This document shows positions 55,446 to 63,774 of a DNA stretch of 64,000 nt, piece by piece. The stretch's first letter is position 1. The number at the start of each line of letters is the position of its first letter. The position numbers and the translations under genes are program-made. This stretch comes from Dermacoccus abyssi. GTDB taxonomy: Bacteria; Actinomycetota; Actinomycetes; Actinomycetales; Dermatophilaceae. The DNA lies in assembly GCF_034541975.1 (NCBI RefSeq), contig NZ_JAVYJM010000001.1; one strand, given 5' to 3'. A model generated the notes under the pieces. That model worked only from the letters and a program-made list of their open reading frames with translations, was not told where the DNA came from and ran no database searches.

Positions 55446-55802
55446 ATGACGAGTGATCTGCGCACGACGTTGCGCGAAAGTCTGACGTCAGCCATGCGAA
55501 TGCGCGACTGCGATACCACGAACGTTCCGGGTTCTACGCTGGCAGCGATCGACAATGCCGAGGCCGTACCGCTCACGAAGCGCGGAGTCCGATCGGGCGA
55601 GTTGCCCGACATCGGCGTCGGCTCGACAGAGGCCGAACGGTGTGACCTCACCTCACGCGATGTGCTCGACATCGTCCAGCACGAGATCGACGAACTCTCC
55701 CGGGCCGCAAGTCTTCTCGGCGACGGTCAGCCGGAGTCGGTCGCGCGGTTGCGGCATCAGGCCGCCATCCTCACGGTGGTTCTCGCGAAGGCGGGCCACT
55801 GA
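55446..55802 (+). CDS. GatB/YqeY domain-containing protein
   Basis: The 118-aa protein from ATG 55446 resembles the YqeY family: LRTTLRESLTSAMRMRDCDT, STLAAIDNAEAVPL, IGVGSTEAERCDLTSRDVLD and a final helix with RLRHQAAIL. YqeY is like the tail domain of GatB; its role in tRNA amidation is unproven. It is somewhat shorter and less charged than typical. It diverges from the GNAT gene and converges on the MTH1187 gene. Confidence 0.75.
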   Translation: MTSDLRTTLRESLTSAMRMRDCDTTNVPGSTLAAIDNAEAVPLTKRGVRSGELPDIGVGSTEAERCDLTSRDVLDIVQHEIDELSRAASLLGDGQPESVARLRHQAAILTVVLAKAGH

Positions 55803-55840
55803 CGCCCGGGAGCTTGGCGCACACCACGCGCGACGAGGTG

Positions 55841-56146
55841 TCACTCGCCCGTGAGTCGCTCCTCGATGCGCGCGACCTTGGCGTCGAGTTGGCCGGTGAA
55901 ACCGGGCCGGATGTCAGCCTTGAGCACGAGTGAGACCCGGGGCGAAACGGCTCCGACGGCTTCGCAGGCCCGTTTCACGACGTCCATGCACTCGTCCCAC
56001 TCCCCCTCGAGGGTCGTGAACATCGCGTCGGTGCGGTTCGGGATGCCCGACTCACGCACCACGCGGATGGCTGCGGCCACCGCCTCGCTGACGGAACCGT
56101 CCGGGTCGTCCGTCGTCGACGGTGCGACGGAGAAAGCGACGAGCAT
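55841..56146 (-). CDS. MTH1187 family thiamine-binding protein
   Basis: The product is 101-102 aa with a ferredoxin-like fold pattern: MLVAFSVAPSTTDDPDGSVS, then AAIRVVRESGIPNRTDAMFT, EGEWDECMDVVKRACEA and RVSLVLKADIRPGFTG. Members of this DUF77 family bind thiamine or a related ligand. Two ATGs (56149, 56146) are equally possible behind GAGGAG. Confidence 0.87.
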   Translation of the reverse strand: MLVAFSVAPSTTDDPDGSVSEAVAAAIRVVRESGIPNRTDAMFTTLEGEWDECMDVVKRACEAVGAVSPRVSLVLKADIRPGFTGQLDAKVARIEERLTGE

Positions 56147-56245
56147 CATGATCTCCTCGAAGGTGATGGGAACGATGCAGTCAGGTTCGCACGTCGGCCA
56201 CCCCGCGCGGCGTGCGCCGAGCGTCGCGTCTTGGGCCCGGCAGGA

Positions 56246-57955
56246 TCAGCTCGCGCAGGCGTCCGGGTCGCAGGTCCCCGTCACGACGGCCTCGAGCCAG
56301 TGGTGAACGAGCGTCACGGCCCCCGCGCCCTCACCCGACGCCGCGGCGACGCGCTTCATCGACCCGGCGCGGATGTCGCCTGCGGCGAACACGCCAGGCA
56401 CGCTCGTCGCGAGCGCTTCCGGGGGCAGCCCGTCACGCCAGAACTCCTGCGGCACGTCACGACCGGTGAGCACGAAACCCTTGGCGTCACGCGCCACGGT
56501 GCCGTCGAGCCAGTCGACGCACGGGTGCGCGCCGAGCAGGAGGAACAGCCCGCAGGCGGGAACCGTCAGCTCCTGGTCCTTCTCGTTGAAGCGGATCGTC
56601 ACGTGCTGCAGCCGATCGGTGCCGCTCGCCCCGACGATCTCCGCATTCGTCTTGACGACGATTCGCGGGTTCGCCTCGATCTCGCGGATGAGGTAGTCAG
56701 ACATCGTCTCCGCGAGCCCGTCGCGACGCACGACGATGCTTACGGAGCGCGCGAAGCGTGAGAGGTGGATGGCGGCCTGGCCCGCCGAGTTGCCGCCGCC
56801 GACGACGAGGACGTGCCCGCCCTCGCACTCGCGGGCAGCCGACGACGCCGCGCCGTAGTACACGCCGCGTCCGACGAAGCCTTCGACCTCCTCGACGCCG
56901 AGGCGACGGTAGGCCACGCCCGTCGAGATGAGAACGGCGCGGGCGCAGACCGGCCCGTCGTCGGTCTCGAGCACGTGCGGTTCGCCGCGATAGCCGGGCG
57001 TGAAACCGGTGACCTCGGTGGCCGAGTAGATGCCCGCGCCGAACCGGGTGGCCTGGAACCGCGCGCGCTGCGCGAGGCGCATGCCCGAGATGCCGCGGGG
57101 AAAGCCCAGGTAGTTGCGGATCATCGAGCTCGTGCCGGCCTGGCCGCCCACGGCGTCGGCCTCGATGACGGCTGTGCTCAGCCCCTCGCTCGCGCCGTAC
57201 ACCGCGGCAGCGAGGCCGGCCGGGCCCGCACCGACGATCGCAAGGTCGACGACGTGGCCCTCGCCCAACTCGTCGACGGTGGCGCCGAAGGCGCGCCCGA
57301 GCACACGGACGTCAGGGTTGGCGTGAACCTCGCGCTCGGCGATGCGCACGAGCGGATAGGCGATCTCGATGCCCTGCGAACGCGCCATCTCGAGCGTCTT
57401 GGCTGCGTGCGGAGCGTCCGGCGGCCAGACCCCCATTGGGATGCCCTGGCGGTCGAGGAATTCGCGCAGCACCCCGACGTTGGGGTCGCCTGCGGGCGCC
57501 ACGATGTTGACGAGCTCGATCTCGGGGCCACCCGCCGACCACCCCCAGTCCGAGAGCAACTCGGTGACGGCGGTGTGGAACTCCTCGTCGCGCGGGCCGC
57601 TCGGCAGCAGGAGCGCGGCCTCGATCTGGCCGCTGATCTGCGCGACGCGCTGCTCCTCCACCGCCCACGGTTCGCTGCGCAGGCGCACCATGACCCGCTT
57701 GGCCGCCGGCATGACGGCATGCAGGCACTGCAGCGTGACGAGGCCCGTCGCGTCGCCCACCTGCGTCGTCGCGGCGAACATCGCGACCGGGATGCCGCGC
57801 GCGTTGAGGCCCTGCGCCATCGTCATCGATTCGCTGAGCGTCGTGGCGAGTTGCAGGTCGTACTCGGCAGCGTAGCGGTGGGCGAATTCGTCCCGCATCT
57901 CTTCGGCGTGCTCAGCGGCCGCGATGAGCATGATGACGGGCGTACGAGGCTTCAT
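56246..57955 (-). CDS. FAD-dependent oxidoreductase of the thioredoxin reductase family lacking CxxC, with N-terminal receiver/Trx-like domains
   Basis: The 569-aa protein has an N-terminal region of about 230 residues resembling response-regulator-like and thioredoxin-like folds (TPVIMLIAAAEHAEEMRDEF and IELVNIVAPAGDPNVGVLRE), then a reductase: FAD motif DLAIVGAGPAGLAAAVYGAS, EADAVGGQAGTSS, NAD(P) motif VLVVGGGNSAGQAAIHLS and PGVFAAGDIRAGSMKRVA. Where thioredoxin reductase has CATCDG it reads GAASSAARECEG, with no CxxC. Databases call this layout fused response regulator/thioredoxin-disulfide reductase, but the missing cysteines make disulphide reduction unlikely. GGAGG precedes the ATG. Confidence 0.87.
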   Translation of the reverse strand: MKPRTPVIMLIAAAEHAEEMRDEFAHRYAAEYDLQLATTLSESMTMAQGLNARGIPVAMFAATTQVGDATGLVTLQCLHAVMPAAKRVMVRLRSEPWAVEEQRVAQISGQIEAALLLPSGPRDEEFHTAVTELLSDWGWSAGGPEIELVNIVAPAGDPNVGVLREFLDRQGIPMGVWPPDAPHAAKTLEMARSQGIEIAYPLVRIAEREVHANPDVRVLGRAFGATVDELGEGHVVDLAIVGAGPAGLAAAVYGASEGLSTAVIEADAVGGQAGTSSMIRNYLGFPRGISGMRLAQRARFQATRFGAGIYSATEVTGFTPGYRGEPHVLETDDGPVCARAVLISTGVAYRRLGVEEVEGFVGRGVYYGAASSAARECEGGHVLVVGGGNSAGQAAIHLSRFARSVSIVVRRDGLAETMSDYLIREIEANPRIVVKTNAEIVGASGTDRLQHVTIRFNEKDQELTVPACGLFLLLGAHPCVDWLDGTVARDAKGFVLTGRDVPQEFWRDGLPPEALATSVPGVFAAGDIRAGSMKRVAAASGEGAGAVTLVHHWLEAVVTGTCDPDACAS

Positions 57956-57987
57956 CCTCCAAGTCTAGGCACCGGCGCCGACAACCC

Positions 57988-58018
57988 CGGTATTCCGCGG
58001 AATCAGAGCTGATACCGG
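57988..58018 (-). promoter_or_regulatory. Nested palindromes upstream of the FAD oxidoreductase gene
   Basis: CCGGTAT (57988) and ATACCGG (58012-58018) form an outer inverted repeat around ATTCCGCGGAAT (57992-58003), a perfect 12-bp palindrome. It is 33-63 nt upstream of the start at 57955, a fitting place for an operator. No regulator gene is adjacent. Confidence 0.4.
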
Positions 58019-58106
58019 CAGGCGACGCACGTCAGAACTCGCTTTGGCGACGCCTCGCCGCCATGGGCTCTCGCGCGGTTTCGGACGCGCATCGAGCCCC
58101 TCACCC

Positions 58107-59057
58107 TCAACCCGCGACGGCCTGCGCCGCGGCGTAGGGGTCCAGAACCCCTCGAGCGACAGCCTCAGCGAGATCGTCGAGCTTCACCTCGGCGTTGGGG
58201 CGTTCCCAGCGCTCGCGCAGTCGCCGCACCGCCAGCTCTTCGATCTCGCCCGCGGCCCGACGTCGGCGGCGCACGCTCAGCTCGTCGTGCTCGAGCATCC
58301 ACGCCCGGTGTGCCTCGACGGCCGCGACGACGTCCTCGACTCCCTGCGCCTTCTCGGCCACCGTGGAGACGACCTCCGGGCGCCACTCACCGGGTTCACC
58401 CGACATGCCGAGCGAGATCATGTGCCGCAGATCGCGCACCGTCGCTGGCGCACCGTCCCGGTCGGCCTTGTTGACGACGAAGAGATCACCGATCTCCAGG
58501 ACGCCGGCCTTCGCGGCCTGGATGGAATCTCCGGCACCGGGCGCGAGCAGGACGATCGTCGTGTCCGCGAGGCCCGCGATATGCACTTCCGACTGTCCGA
58601 CGCCCACGGTCTCCACGAGCACGATGTCGAAGCCTGCTGCGTCGAGCACCCGCAGGGCCGCCGGAGCGGCGGCCGCGAGACCACCGAGGTGGCCGCGCGT
58701 CGCCATCGAGCGGACGAACACGCCCTCATCACCTGAGTGGCCGACCATCCGGATTCGGTCGCCCAGCAGAGCTCCTCCGGAGAACGGCGAACTCGGGTCG
58801 ACCGCAAGGACGGCCACCGTCTTGCCGTCCTTGCGGTAGGCCTCGACGAGCGCGTTCGTCGACGTCGACTTACCGACCCCGGGCGGCCCCGTGAGACCGA
58901 TGATCTGCGCCTCGCCCGTGTGCGGCGCGATGGCTGCTCCGATCTCCTCGAGCTTGGGGTGTCCGTTCTCGACGCAGGTCAGCAGCCGCGCGAGCGCACG
59001 CCTGCTGCCGTCGCGCATCTGCGCGACGAGCTGGGGCACGTCGATCTCGCGCGGCAC
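58107..59057 (-). CDS. meaB: MeaB/ArgK-type GTPase (mutase chaperone)
   Basis: The 316-aa G3E-type GTPase protects and reloads B12-dependent acyl-CoA mutases. Walker A is GPPGVGKST (57-65), Walker B lies in VLAVDPSSPFSGGALLGDRI, VLVETVGVGQSE is the switch region and VVNKADRDG the base-specificity motif. It partners the mutase at 53053. It lies 6 nt after the thiolase gene on the same strand. Confidence 0.95.
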   Translation of the reverse strand: MPREIDVPQLVAQMRDGSRRALARLLTCVENGHPKLEEIGAAIAPHTGEAQIIGLTGPPGVGKSTSTNALVEAYRKDGKTVAVLAVDPSSPFSGGALLGDRIRMVGHSGDEGVFVRSMATRGHLGGLAAAAPAALRVLDAAGFDIVLVETVGVGQSEVHIAGLADTTIVLLAPGAGDSIQAAKAGVLEIGDLFVVNKADRDGAPATVRDLRHMISLGMSGEPGEWRPEVVSTVAEKAQGVEDVVAAVEAHRAWMLEHDELSVRRRRRAAGEIEELAVRRLRERWERPNAEVKLDDLAEAVARGVLDPYAAAQAVAG

Positions 59058-59063
59058 GGCTGA

Positions 59064-60263
59064 TCAGCCTTCCGCGGCCACGCGCAGGACGAGCGCGTCA
59101 CCCTGTCCCCCGCCACCGCAGAGCGCAGCGGCTCCGACCCCGCCACCACGACGCTTCAGTTCGTGGGCCAGCGTGAGAACGAGACGGGCTCCGGACATGC
59201 CGATCGGGTGGCCCATGGCAATGGCGCCGCCGTTCGGGTTGACCTTCTCCGGATCCAGGCCGAGTTCCTTGGTGGACGCGAGGCCGACGGCCGCGAACGC
59301 CTCGTTGATCTCGACGACGTCGAGGTCGGTGGGCGCAAGGCCGTCCTTCTCACAGGCGGCGGCGATGGCGCGCGCCGGCTGGCTCTGCAGCGTCGAGTCG
59401 GGCCCGGCGACGACGCCGTGAGCCCCGATCTCGGCGAGGATCTCAAGCCCCAGCTCCTCGGCCTTCGCCTTGCTCATGACGACGAGCGCTGCGGCGCCGT
59501 CGCTGATCTGCGAGGCCGAACCGGCCGTGATCGTGCCGTCCTTACTGAACGCAGGACGCAGCTTGCCGAGGGACTCGGCCGTCGTGTCGGCCCGCACACC
59601 CTCGTCGTTCTTGAACTGCACGGGCTCGCCCTTGCGCTGCGGGATCTCGACGGAGACGACCTCGTCGTCGAAGTAGCCCTTCTCCCAGGCAGCTGCAGCC
59701 TTCTGGTGCGACGCCGCGGAGAAGGCGTCCTGCTCCTCGCGGCTGAACTGCGCATCACCGCAGTTGGCCTGCTCCGTGAGGTTGCCCATGGCCTGGTCGG
59801 TGAAGGCGTCCCACAGACCGTCGTAGGCCATGTGGTCGCGCATCGACACGTCGCCGTACTTGAAGCCTTCACGGGACTTCTCGAGAAGGTGCGGCGCCTG
59901 GGTCATGGACTCCTGACCACCGGCCACGACGACGTCGAACTCACCGGCGCGGATGAGCTGCGCGGCGAGTGCCACCGCGTCGAGACCCGAGAGGCAGACC
60001 TTGTTGATCGTCAGGGCGGGCACGCTCATCGGGATGCCGCCCTTGACCGCGGCCTGACGGGCCGGGATCTGGCCGGCGCCGGCGGTGAGCACCTGACCCA
60101 TGATGACGTAGTCGACCTGATCGCCCGTGACGCCGGCCTTCTCGAGGGCCCCCTTGATGGCGATCCCGCCAAGATCGGAGCCCGAGAAACCCTTGAGCGA
60201 GCCGAGCAGGCGACCCATGGGGGTACGGGCACCCCCGACGATGACGGCGGTGGTGTCGGTCAT
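59064..60263 (-). CDS. Acetyl-CoA C-acetyltransferase (thiolase)
   Basis: A 399-aa biosynthetic-type thiolase from ATG 60263 (GGAGG 7 nt upstream; MTDTTAVIVGGARTPMGRLL). Nucleophile Cys90 is in INKVCLSGLDAVAL, the catalytic His in AMGHPIGMSGARLVL, and the second Cys in ALCGGGGQGDALVL. It makes or cleaves acetoacetyl-CoA, in beta-oxidation or acetyl-CoA condensation. It is first gene of a unit with meaB; its promoter overlaps a GTTAAT inverted repeat. Confidence 0.95.
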   Translation of the reverse strand: MTDTTAVIVGGARTPMGRLLGSLKGFSGSDLGGIAIKGALEKAGVTGDQVDYVIMGQVLTAGAGQIPARQAAVKGGIPMSVPALTINKVCLSGLDAVALAAQLIRAGEFDVVVAGGQESMTQAPHLLEKSREGFKYGDVSMRDHMAYDGLWDAFTDQAMGNLTEQANCGDAQFSREEQDAFSAASHQKAAAAWEKGYFDDEVVSVEIPQRKGEPVQFKNDEGVRADTTAESLGKLRPAFSKDGTITAGSASQISDGAAALVVMSKAKAEELGLEILAEIGAHGVVAGPDSTLQSQPARAIAAACEKDGLAPTDLDVVEINEAFAAVGLASTKELGLDPEKVNPNGGAIAMGHPIGMSGARLVLTLAHELKRRGGGVGAAALCGGGGQGDALVLRVAAEG

Positions 60264-60280
60264 GTCTTCCTCCACATTGA

Positions 60281-60327
60281 GTTAATCGTCATTAACCAAA
60301 GACGCTGTTTCCAGCAAACCATATGGT
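60281..60327. promoter_or_regulatory. Divergent thiolase/epimerase promoter with inverted repeat operator
   Basis: GTTAAT-CGTC-ATTAAC (60281-60296) is a perfect inverted repeat. For the thiolase (minus), TTGCTG (60317-60312), 17 bp and TAATGA (60294-60289) form a promoter whose -10 lies inside it. For the epimerase (plus), TATGGT (60322-60327), within the palindrome ACCATATGGT (60318-60327), lies 6 nt before the ATG. A TetR-type repressor site is plausible. Confidence 0.55.
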
Positions 60328-60333
60328 GGGGTC

Positions 60334-60783
60334 ATGACCGGCTCTTTCACGCACCTGTTCGAGGCGATCGACCACGTCGGCATCGCAGTGGCCGACCTCG
60401 ACGACGCGATCGCCTTCTATCGCGACACGTACGGCATGACGCTTGCTCACGAGGAGACCAACGAGGAGCAGGGTGTGCGTGAGGCGATGATGAGCGTCGG
60501 CCCGGCCGATGCCCCGCACAGCCACATCCAGCTGCTCGCGCCGCTGTCGCCGGAGTCGAGCATCGCGAAGTTCCTCGACCGCTCCGGCCCCGGCATGCAG
60601 CAACTCGCCTACCGCGTCGCAGACCTTGACGCGGTGAGCGCGACGCTGCGCGAGCGTGGCATGCGGTTGCTCTACGACGCGCCGAAGATCGGCACCGGCG
60701 GCAGCCGCATCAACTTCATCCACCCCAAGGATGCCGGCGGCGTGCTCGTCGAACTCGTCGAGCCGGCGACTGAAGGACACTGA
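60334..60783 (+). CDS. mce: Methylmalonyl-CoA epimerase
   Basis: The 149-aa VOC-fold metalloenzyme interconverts the methylmalonyl-CoA epimers. Motifs: FEAIDHVGIAVADLDDAIAF with metal His, LLAPLSPESSIAKFLDRSGP, GMQQLAYRVADLDAV and FIHPKDAGGVLVELVEP with metal Glu. The ATG is leaderless by position. It diverges from the thiolase gene across a shared operator-like region. Last clearly chromosomal gene before the atypical segment. Confidence 0.95.
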   Translation: MTGSFTHLFEAIDHVGIAVADLDDAIAFYRDTYGMTLAHEETNEEQGVREAMMSVGPADAPHSHIQLLAPLSPESSIAKFLDRSGPGMQQLAYRVADLDAVSATLRERGMRLLYDAPKIGTGGSRINFIHPKDAGGVLVELVEPATEGH

Positions 60784-60823
60784 GGCAGCCCATCGTTTCT
60801 ACCCCAAGGCTCGGCGTCGTATC

Positions 60824-60844
60824 AAAAACGTTCGTTTGAGCTAC
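60824..60844 (-). repeat. Segment repeat copy 1 (left, inverted)
   Basis: The minus strand reads GTAGCTCAAACGAACG-TTTTT; its complement is the near-exact inverse of the copy at 63775 (20 of 21 aligned bases, one indel). It lies 41 nt after the mce stop, at the switch to the atypical region. Confidence 0.65.
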
Positions 60845-60952
60845 ACGGCGGCGCGAGGGTGCGTGTTCAGCGTCTACCCCTGACAGCGCGCGCCCTATGT
60901 GTCACGCTGGGGATTCCCGCAGCACATATTTCTCACGCTTGAGGTGAACGCC

Positions 60953-61012
60953 ATGCAGACCGCCCACACGGCGCGGCTGCTCCTGGGTGCCGCCGCGCCC
61001 ACCACGGCCTAG
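60953..61012 (+). CDS. Possible 19-aa leader peptide or degenerate GNAT start
   Basis: ATG 60953, with GAGGTG 7 nt upstream, gives MQTAHTARLLLGAAAPTTA and TAG. It resembles the start of the following GNAT protein (VHTAQLLTAYDQ), so it may be a decayed duplicate of that 5' end or a regulatory leader peptide. Its 3' end overlaps the hairpin GGCCTAGC-TCC-GCTAGGCC (61006-61024); a second hairpin GACGCTGC/GCAGCGTC follows at 61031-61059. Confidence 0.4.
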   Translation: MQTAHTARLLLGAAAPTTA

Positions 61013-61122
61013 CTCCGCTAGGCCCCGCTCGACGCTGCTAGCTAACAATGCGCAGCGTCTAGTGAGCCAACACACCCAGGTCATCGGATTCACCGCTTTA
61101 TGACCATGTGAGGAACACAACC

Positions 61123-61905
61123 GTGCACACTGCACAGCTTCTAACTGCCTACGACCAGCAGGTCCGTGGCAGCTTCTCGAACCGCCTTCCCGCCAGTTGG
61201 ACTGCCTCATCTGACGGGCCTTTGACCCGTTGCCACACCCACCAAGGCGGATTCGTGCTCGCCGAGGACGGGCTGCACGCCTGGACGCGCGCGGAGATCG
61301 ACCAACTCGTCGAGCGCACTGTAGAGCACTACGAAGACATCAGCTTCGAGTGGAAAACCTTCTCCCACGACAACCCAGAAATCGTCGCCTCACTCCTCGC
61401 GCACGGCTTCACCCCTGATGATCCAGAGACGCTCATCCTGGGCGACGTGCAGACCCTGACCGGCCCTGAGCTCAACACAGGGGGCCAACCGCCTGTGCAC
61501 CTTCGCGTCGGAACCGTTGATGATCTGGCCTCCGTAGCCAGGATCGAAGAAGAGGTCTGGAACGACTCATGGGATTGGTTCGTCCCCGAAATGACCGCTC
61601 GCCTCTCGGCGGATGACCCAACGCACCTCGTTCTCGCCGAGGACAAGGGAACGGGACAGGTCGTTGCCGCCGGATGGCTAGTCCCCATGCCGGGAACCGT
61701 AGTGGCAGGCCTATGGGGTGGCTCGACACTCGAGTCATATCGGGGTCGGGGCATCTACCGAGCAATCGTGCGCGCACGCGCCAATGAGGCCGCGCGCCGC
61801 GACGTGGAAATACTCCAAGTCGACGCGAGTGACGACAGTCGCCCCATCTTGGAGTCATTGGGCCTCACTGCCGTTGGCACAACGACGCCATACCGTCACA
61901 ACTGA
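61123..61905 (+). CDS. GNAT family N-acetyltransferase
   Basis: A 260-aa acetyltransferase. I choose GTG 61123 (VHTAQLLTAYDQQVRG) with AGGA about 9 nt upstream rather than the in-frame GTG at 61108, which has no ribosome site. The C-terminal half is the GNAT domain: VHLRVGTVDDLASVARIEEE, TLESYRGRGIYRAIVRARAN (acetyl-CoA loop RGRGIY) and SDDSRPILESLGL. The N-terminal half is of unclear fold. Codon use is less GC-biased than upstream genes. Substrate unknown; antibiotic acetylation is possible but unsupported. Confidence 0.87.
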   Translation: MHTAQLLTAYDQQVRGSFSNRLPASWTASSDGPLTRCHTHQGGFVLAEDGLHAWTRAEIDQLVERTVEHYEDISFEWKTFSHDNPEIVASLLAHGFTPDDPETLILGDVQTLTGPELNTGGQPPVHLRVGTVDDLASVARIEEEVWNDSWDWFVPEMTARLSADDPTHLVLAEDKGTGQVVAAGWLVPMPGTVVAGLWGGSTLESYRGRGIYRAIVRARANEAARRDVEILQVDASDDSRPILESLGLTAVGTTTPYRHN

Positions 61906-62020
61906 TGCTTATCTGCGCCTGAAGGGGTGTGGGGGTCGCACGGTGTTTGTGAGTGCCAACGGTAATTGGCGCGGTTCTTGCAGTGCAGTATGACGGGGCT
62001 GCCTTCGACGGGGTGCCGCA

Positions 62021-62038
62021 GAAACGACCGTTTCCGCA
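62021..62038 (+). repeat. Segment repeat, degenerate copy
   Basis: AAACGACCGTTTCCGCAC at 62022-62039 region matches AAACGAACGGTTCCGCAC in the copy at 62958 at 16 of 18 positions. It lies between the GNAT and hydrolase genes in a 186-bp spacer with no gene. Confidence 0.4.
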
Positions 62039-62091
62039 CCTGATCGCCAAACCATCAGGCGCAGCTTCCCGCTGTCAGCGACGATCGGTAG

Positions 62092-62961
62092 ATGGTGTTC
62101 TTCGATGGCTTCGACATGTCCACCGTCCAGGTGAGCGAGGGAATCCGCTTGCGGGTACGAACAGGGGGTCAGGGCCCCGCAGTTGTTCTACTGCACGGCC
62201 ACCCTCGAACGCACACCACATGGCATCTCGTCGCGCCGCTATTGGCCGCCGCCGGGATGAGCGTGGTGTGCCCTGACCTTCGGGGCTATGGGCAGTCATC
62301 GACCCCCGAGCCTGACGCCGAGCACCACGTCTACAGCGACCGTGCGATGGCAGGCGACATCGCCAGTCTCATGCAACAGCTAGGGCATGAACGCTTTAGC
62401 GTCGTCGGTCACGACCGGGGCAGCTACGTCGCCTATCGCACGGCACTCGATCACCCCGGGCAGGTGGAGAAACTTGCCGTCCTTGACTGTGTCCCGATCG
62501 TGGAGGCCCTCGAACGAACGGATGCCCGCTTCGCCGAGATGTGGTGGCACTGGTTCTTCTTCGCTACCGAGCAGGCCGAACGCGTGATCACCGCAGACCC
62601 CATCGCCTGGTATCGGCCTGACGTTCAGCGCATGGGCCAAGAGAACTACGACGACATGGTCGCCGCAGTCACCAATCCCGCAACCGTGCGGGCGATGCTC
62701 GAGGACTACCGCGCCGGCCTGCACGTCGACCGCGGCCATGACGAAGCTGACCGTGACGCCGGCCGACGCATCGCGTGCCCCACCCTCGTCGCCTGGTCAC
62801 GCGACGACGACATGGAAGATCTCTACGGAGACCCGGGGGCTATCTGGCAGCCCTGGTGTGAGCAGTCACCTCAAACGGCCGTGATCGAGTCAGGTCATCA
62901 CATGGCTGAAGAGAACCCCCGTCAGCTTGCGTCAGTGTTGATGTCGTTCCTGTCGGCGTAG
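62092..62961 (+). CDS. Alpha/beta hydrolase, haloacetate dehalogenase-like
   Basis: The 289-aa hydrolase has an oxyanion motif LLHGHPRTHTTWHL, PDLRGYGQSS, nucleophile Asp in VVGHDRGSYVAYR and catalytic His in IESGHHMAEENP. The pattern of Arg after the nucleophile, and WWHWFFFATEQAERVITADP with the adjacent His-Trp, matches fluoroacetate dehalogenases, whose His-Trp-Tyr set holds the halide; epoxide hydrolases of this clan lack it. An alternative start is ATG 62116 (MSTVQVSEG). Enzyme activity is inference. It lies in the atypical segment. Confidence 0.83.
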   Translation: MVFFDGFDMSTVQVSEGIRLRVRTGGQGPAVVLLHGHPRTHTTWHLVAPLLAAAGMSVVCPDLRGYGQSSTPEPDAEHHVYSDRAMAGDIASLMQQLGHERFSVVGHDRGSYVAYRTALDHPGQVEKLAVLDCVPIVEALERTDARFAEMWWHWFFFATEQAERVITADPIAWYRPDVQRMGQENYDDMVAAVTNPATVRAMLEDYRAGLHVDRGHDEADRDAGRRIACPTLVAWSRDDDMEDLYGDPGAIWQPWCEQSPQTAVIESGHHMAEENPRQLASVLMSFLSA

Positions 62962-62976
62962 CTCAAACGAACGGTT
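62958..62976 (+). repeat. Segment repeat copy 2
   Basis: GTAGCTCAAACGAACGGTT begins at the last codon and stop of the hydrolase gene. The 3' part GAACGGTT recurs 30 bp on (62999-63006), just before GTTAGCTC. Confidence 0.65.
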
Positions 62977-63038
62977 CCGCACGGCTGGTGCAGAGATGAA
63001 CGGTTAGCTCTTGGGGTCGATGCATCCGAGGAGAATCG

Positions 63039-63698
63039 CTAAGAGGTAACACGCAGGCGCTCGATCGTGTCCACGAGTTCGCCCATGTCGGCGATCACGG
63101 TGTCGGCTTCCTGTAGGAAGCGAGCTGGGGTCAAACCCGCATAGGCCACGACTCGCATCCCCGCTGAACGCGCCGCAGTAACCCCAGATGGGCTGTCCTC
63201 GACAACCACACAGTCGGCAGGGTCGTAAGTCATGGACCTCGCGGCGTGCAGGAACAGATCGGGAGCAGGCTTACCGCGTTCCACTTCGTCGCCGGAGAAG
63301 ATTCGCCCCGCGAAATGACGCCTAAGACCAGTCACACCCAGCGTCAGGTTCATGCGCTCGTGGTTCCCCGACGATGCGATACAGGTCGGCGTAGACATGA
63401 CTTGAAGCTGCTTCACAGCCGCTTCGATACCTACAACAGGCTTCAATTCCGTCTCGAATGCATGCAGGTAGCGCGCTCGTCGCTCTTGGAGAAATCCGGC
63501 AGGTAGCGGCTTTCCCGTGCGACGCTCGATGTTGCGGGCGACGGCTTGTTCCGAGCGTCCGAGGTGTTCGTCGAAGATCTCGTCGCGTGTGATGGGCCAG
63601 CCCAGCTCGGCGATCATCAGGAGGTCGATGTCCTGGACAATCTGCTCGCTGTCCACGAGGACACCATCGCAGTCGAAGATCACCAGGTATTTGTCCAT
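63039..63698 (-). CDS. HAD family hydrolase (beta-phosphoglucomutase-like)
   Basis: The 219-aa HAD phosphatase has motif I IFDCDGVLVDSEQI, motif II CIASSGNHERM, motif III Lys in VERGKPAPDLFLHA and motif IV CVVVEDSPSGVTAARSAGM. It has the helical cap of the phosphoglucomutase-like group, which hydrolyses or isomerises sugar phosphates. Opposite strand to its neighbours in the atypical segment; no strong operon partner. Substrate unknown. Confidence 0.9.
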   Translation of the reverse strand: MDKYLVIFDCDGVLVDSEQIVQDIDLLMIAELGWPITRDEIFDEHLGRSEQAVARNIERRTGKPLPAGFLQERRARYLHAFETELKPVVGIEAAVKQLQVMSTPTCIASSGNHERMNLTLGVTGLRRHFAGRIFSGDEVERGKPAPDLFLHAARSMTYDPADCVVVEDSPSGVTAARSAGMRVVAYAGLTPARFLQEADTVIADMGELVDTIERLRVTS

Positions 63699-63774
63699 GC
63701 CCCCATTACACCCGACGCGAGCGAGTTAGGGTCTGGACTCCTGGGCGAGAACTCTGCGGGCAAGGAGCCGAGCC

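Larger units (their letters stand above)
60784..61122. other. Intergenic leader region before the GNAT gene
   Basis: These 339 bp contain no long gene. They hold the repeat at 60824-60844, a 19-codon ORF with a Shine-Dalgarno (60953-61012), two hairpins (61006-61024 and 61031-61059) and AGGAA before the GNAT start. A possible -10 is CATATT (60925-60930). The layout resembles a translated leader controlling the acetyltransferase. Confidence 0.5.

Noticed and set aside
56246..57955. Genuine thioredoxin reductase
   Set aside because: The redox-active CxxC is absent, although FAD and NAD(P) motifs are present.
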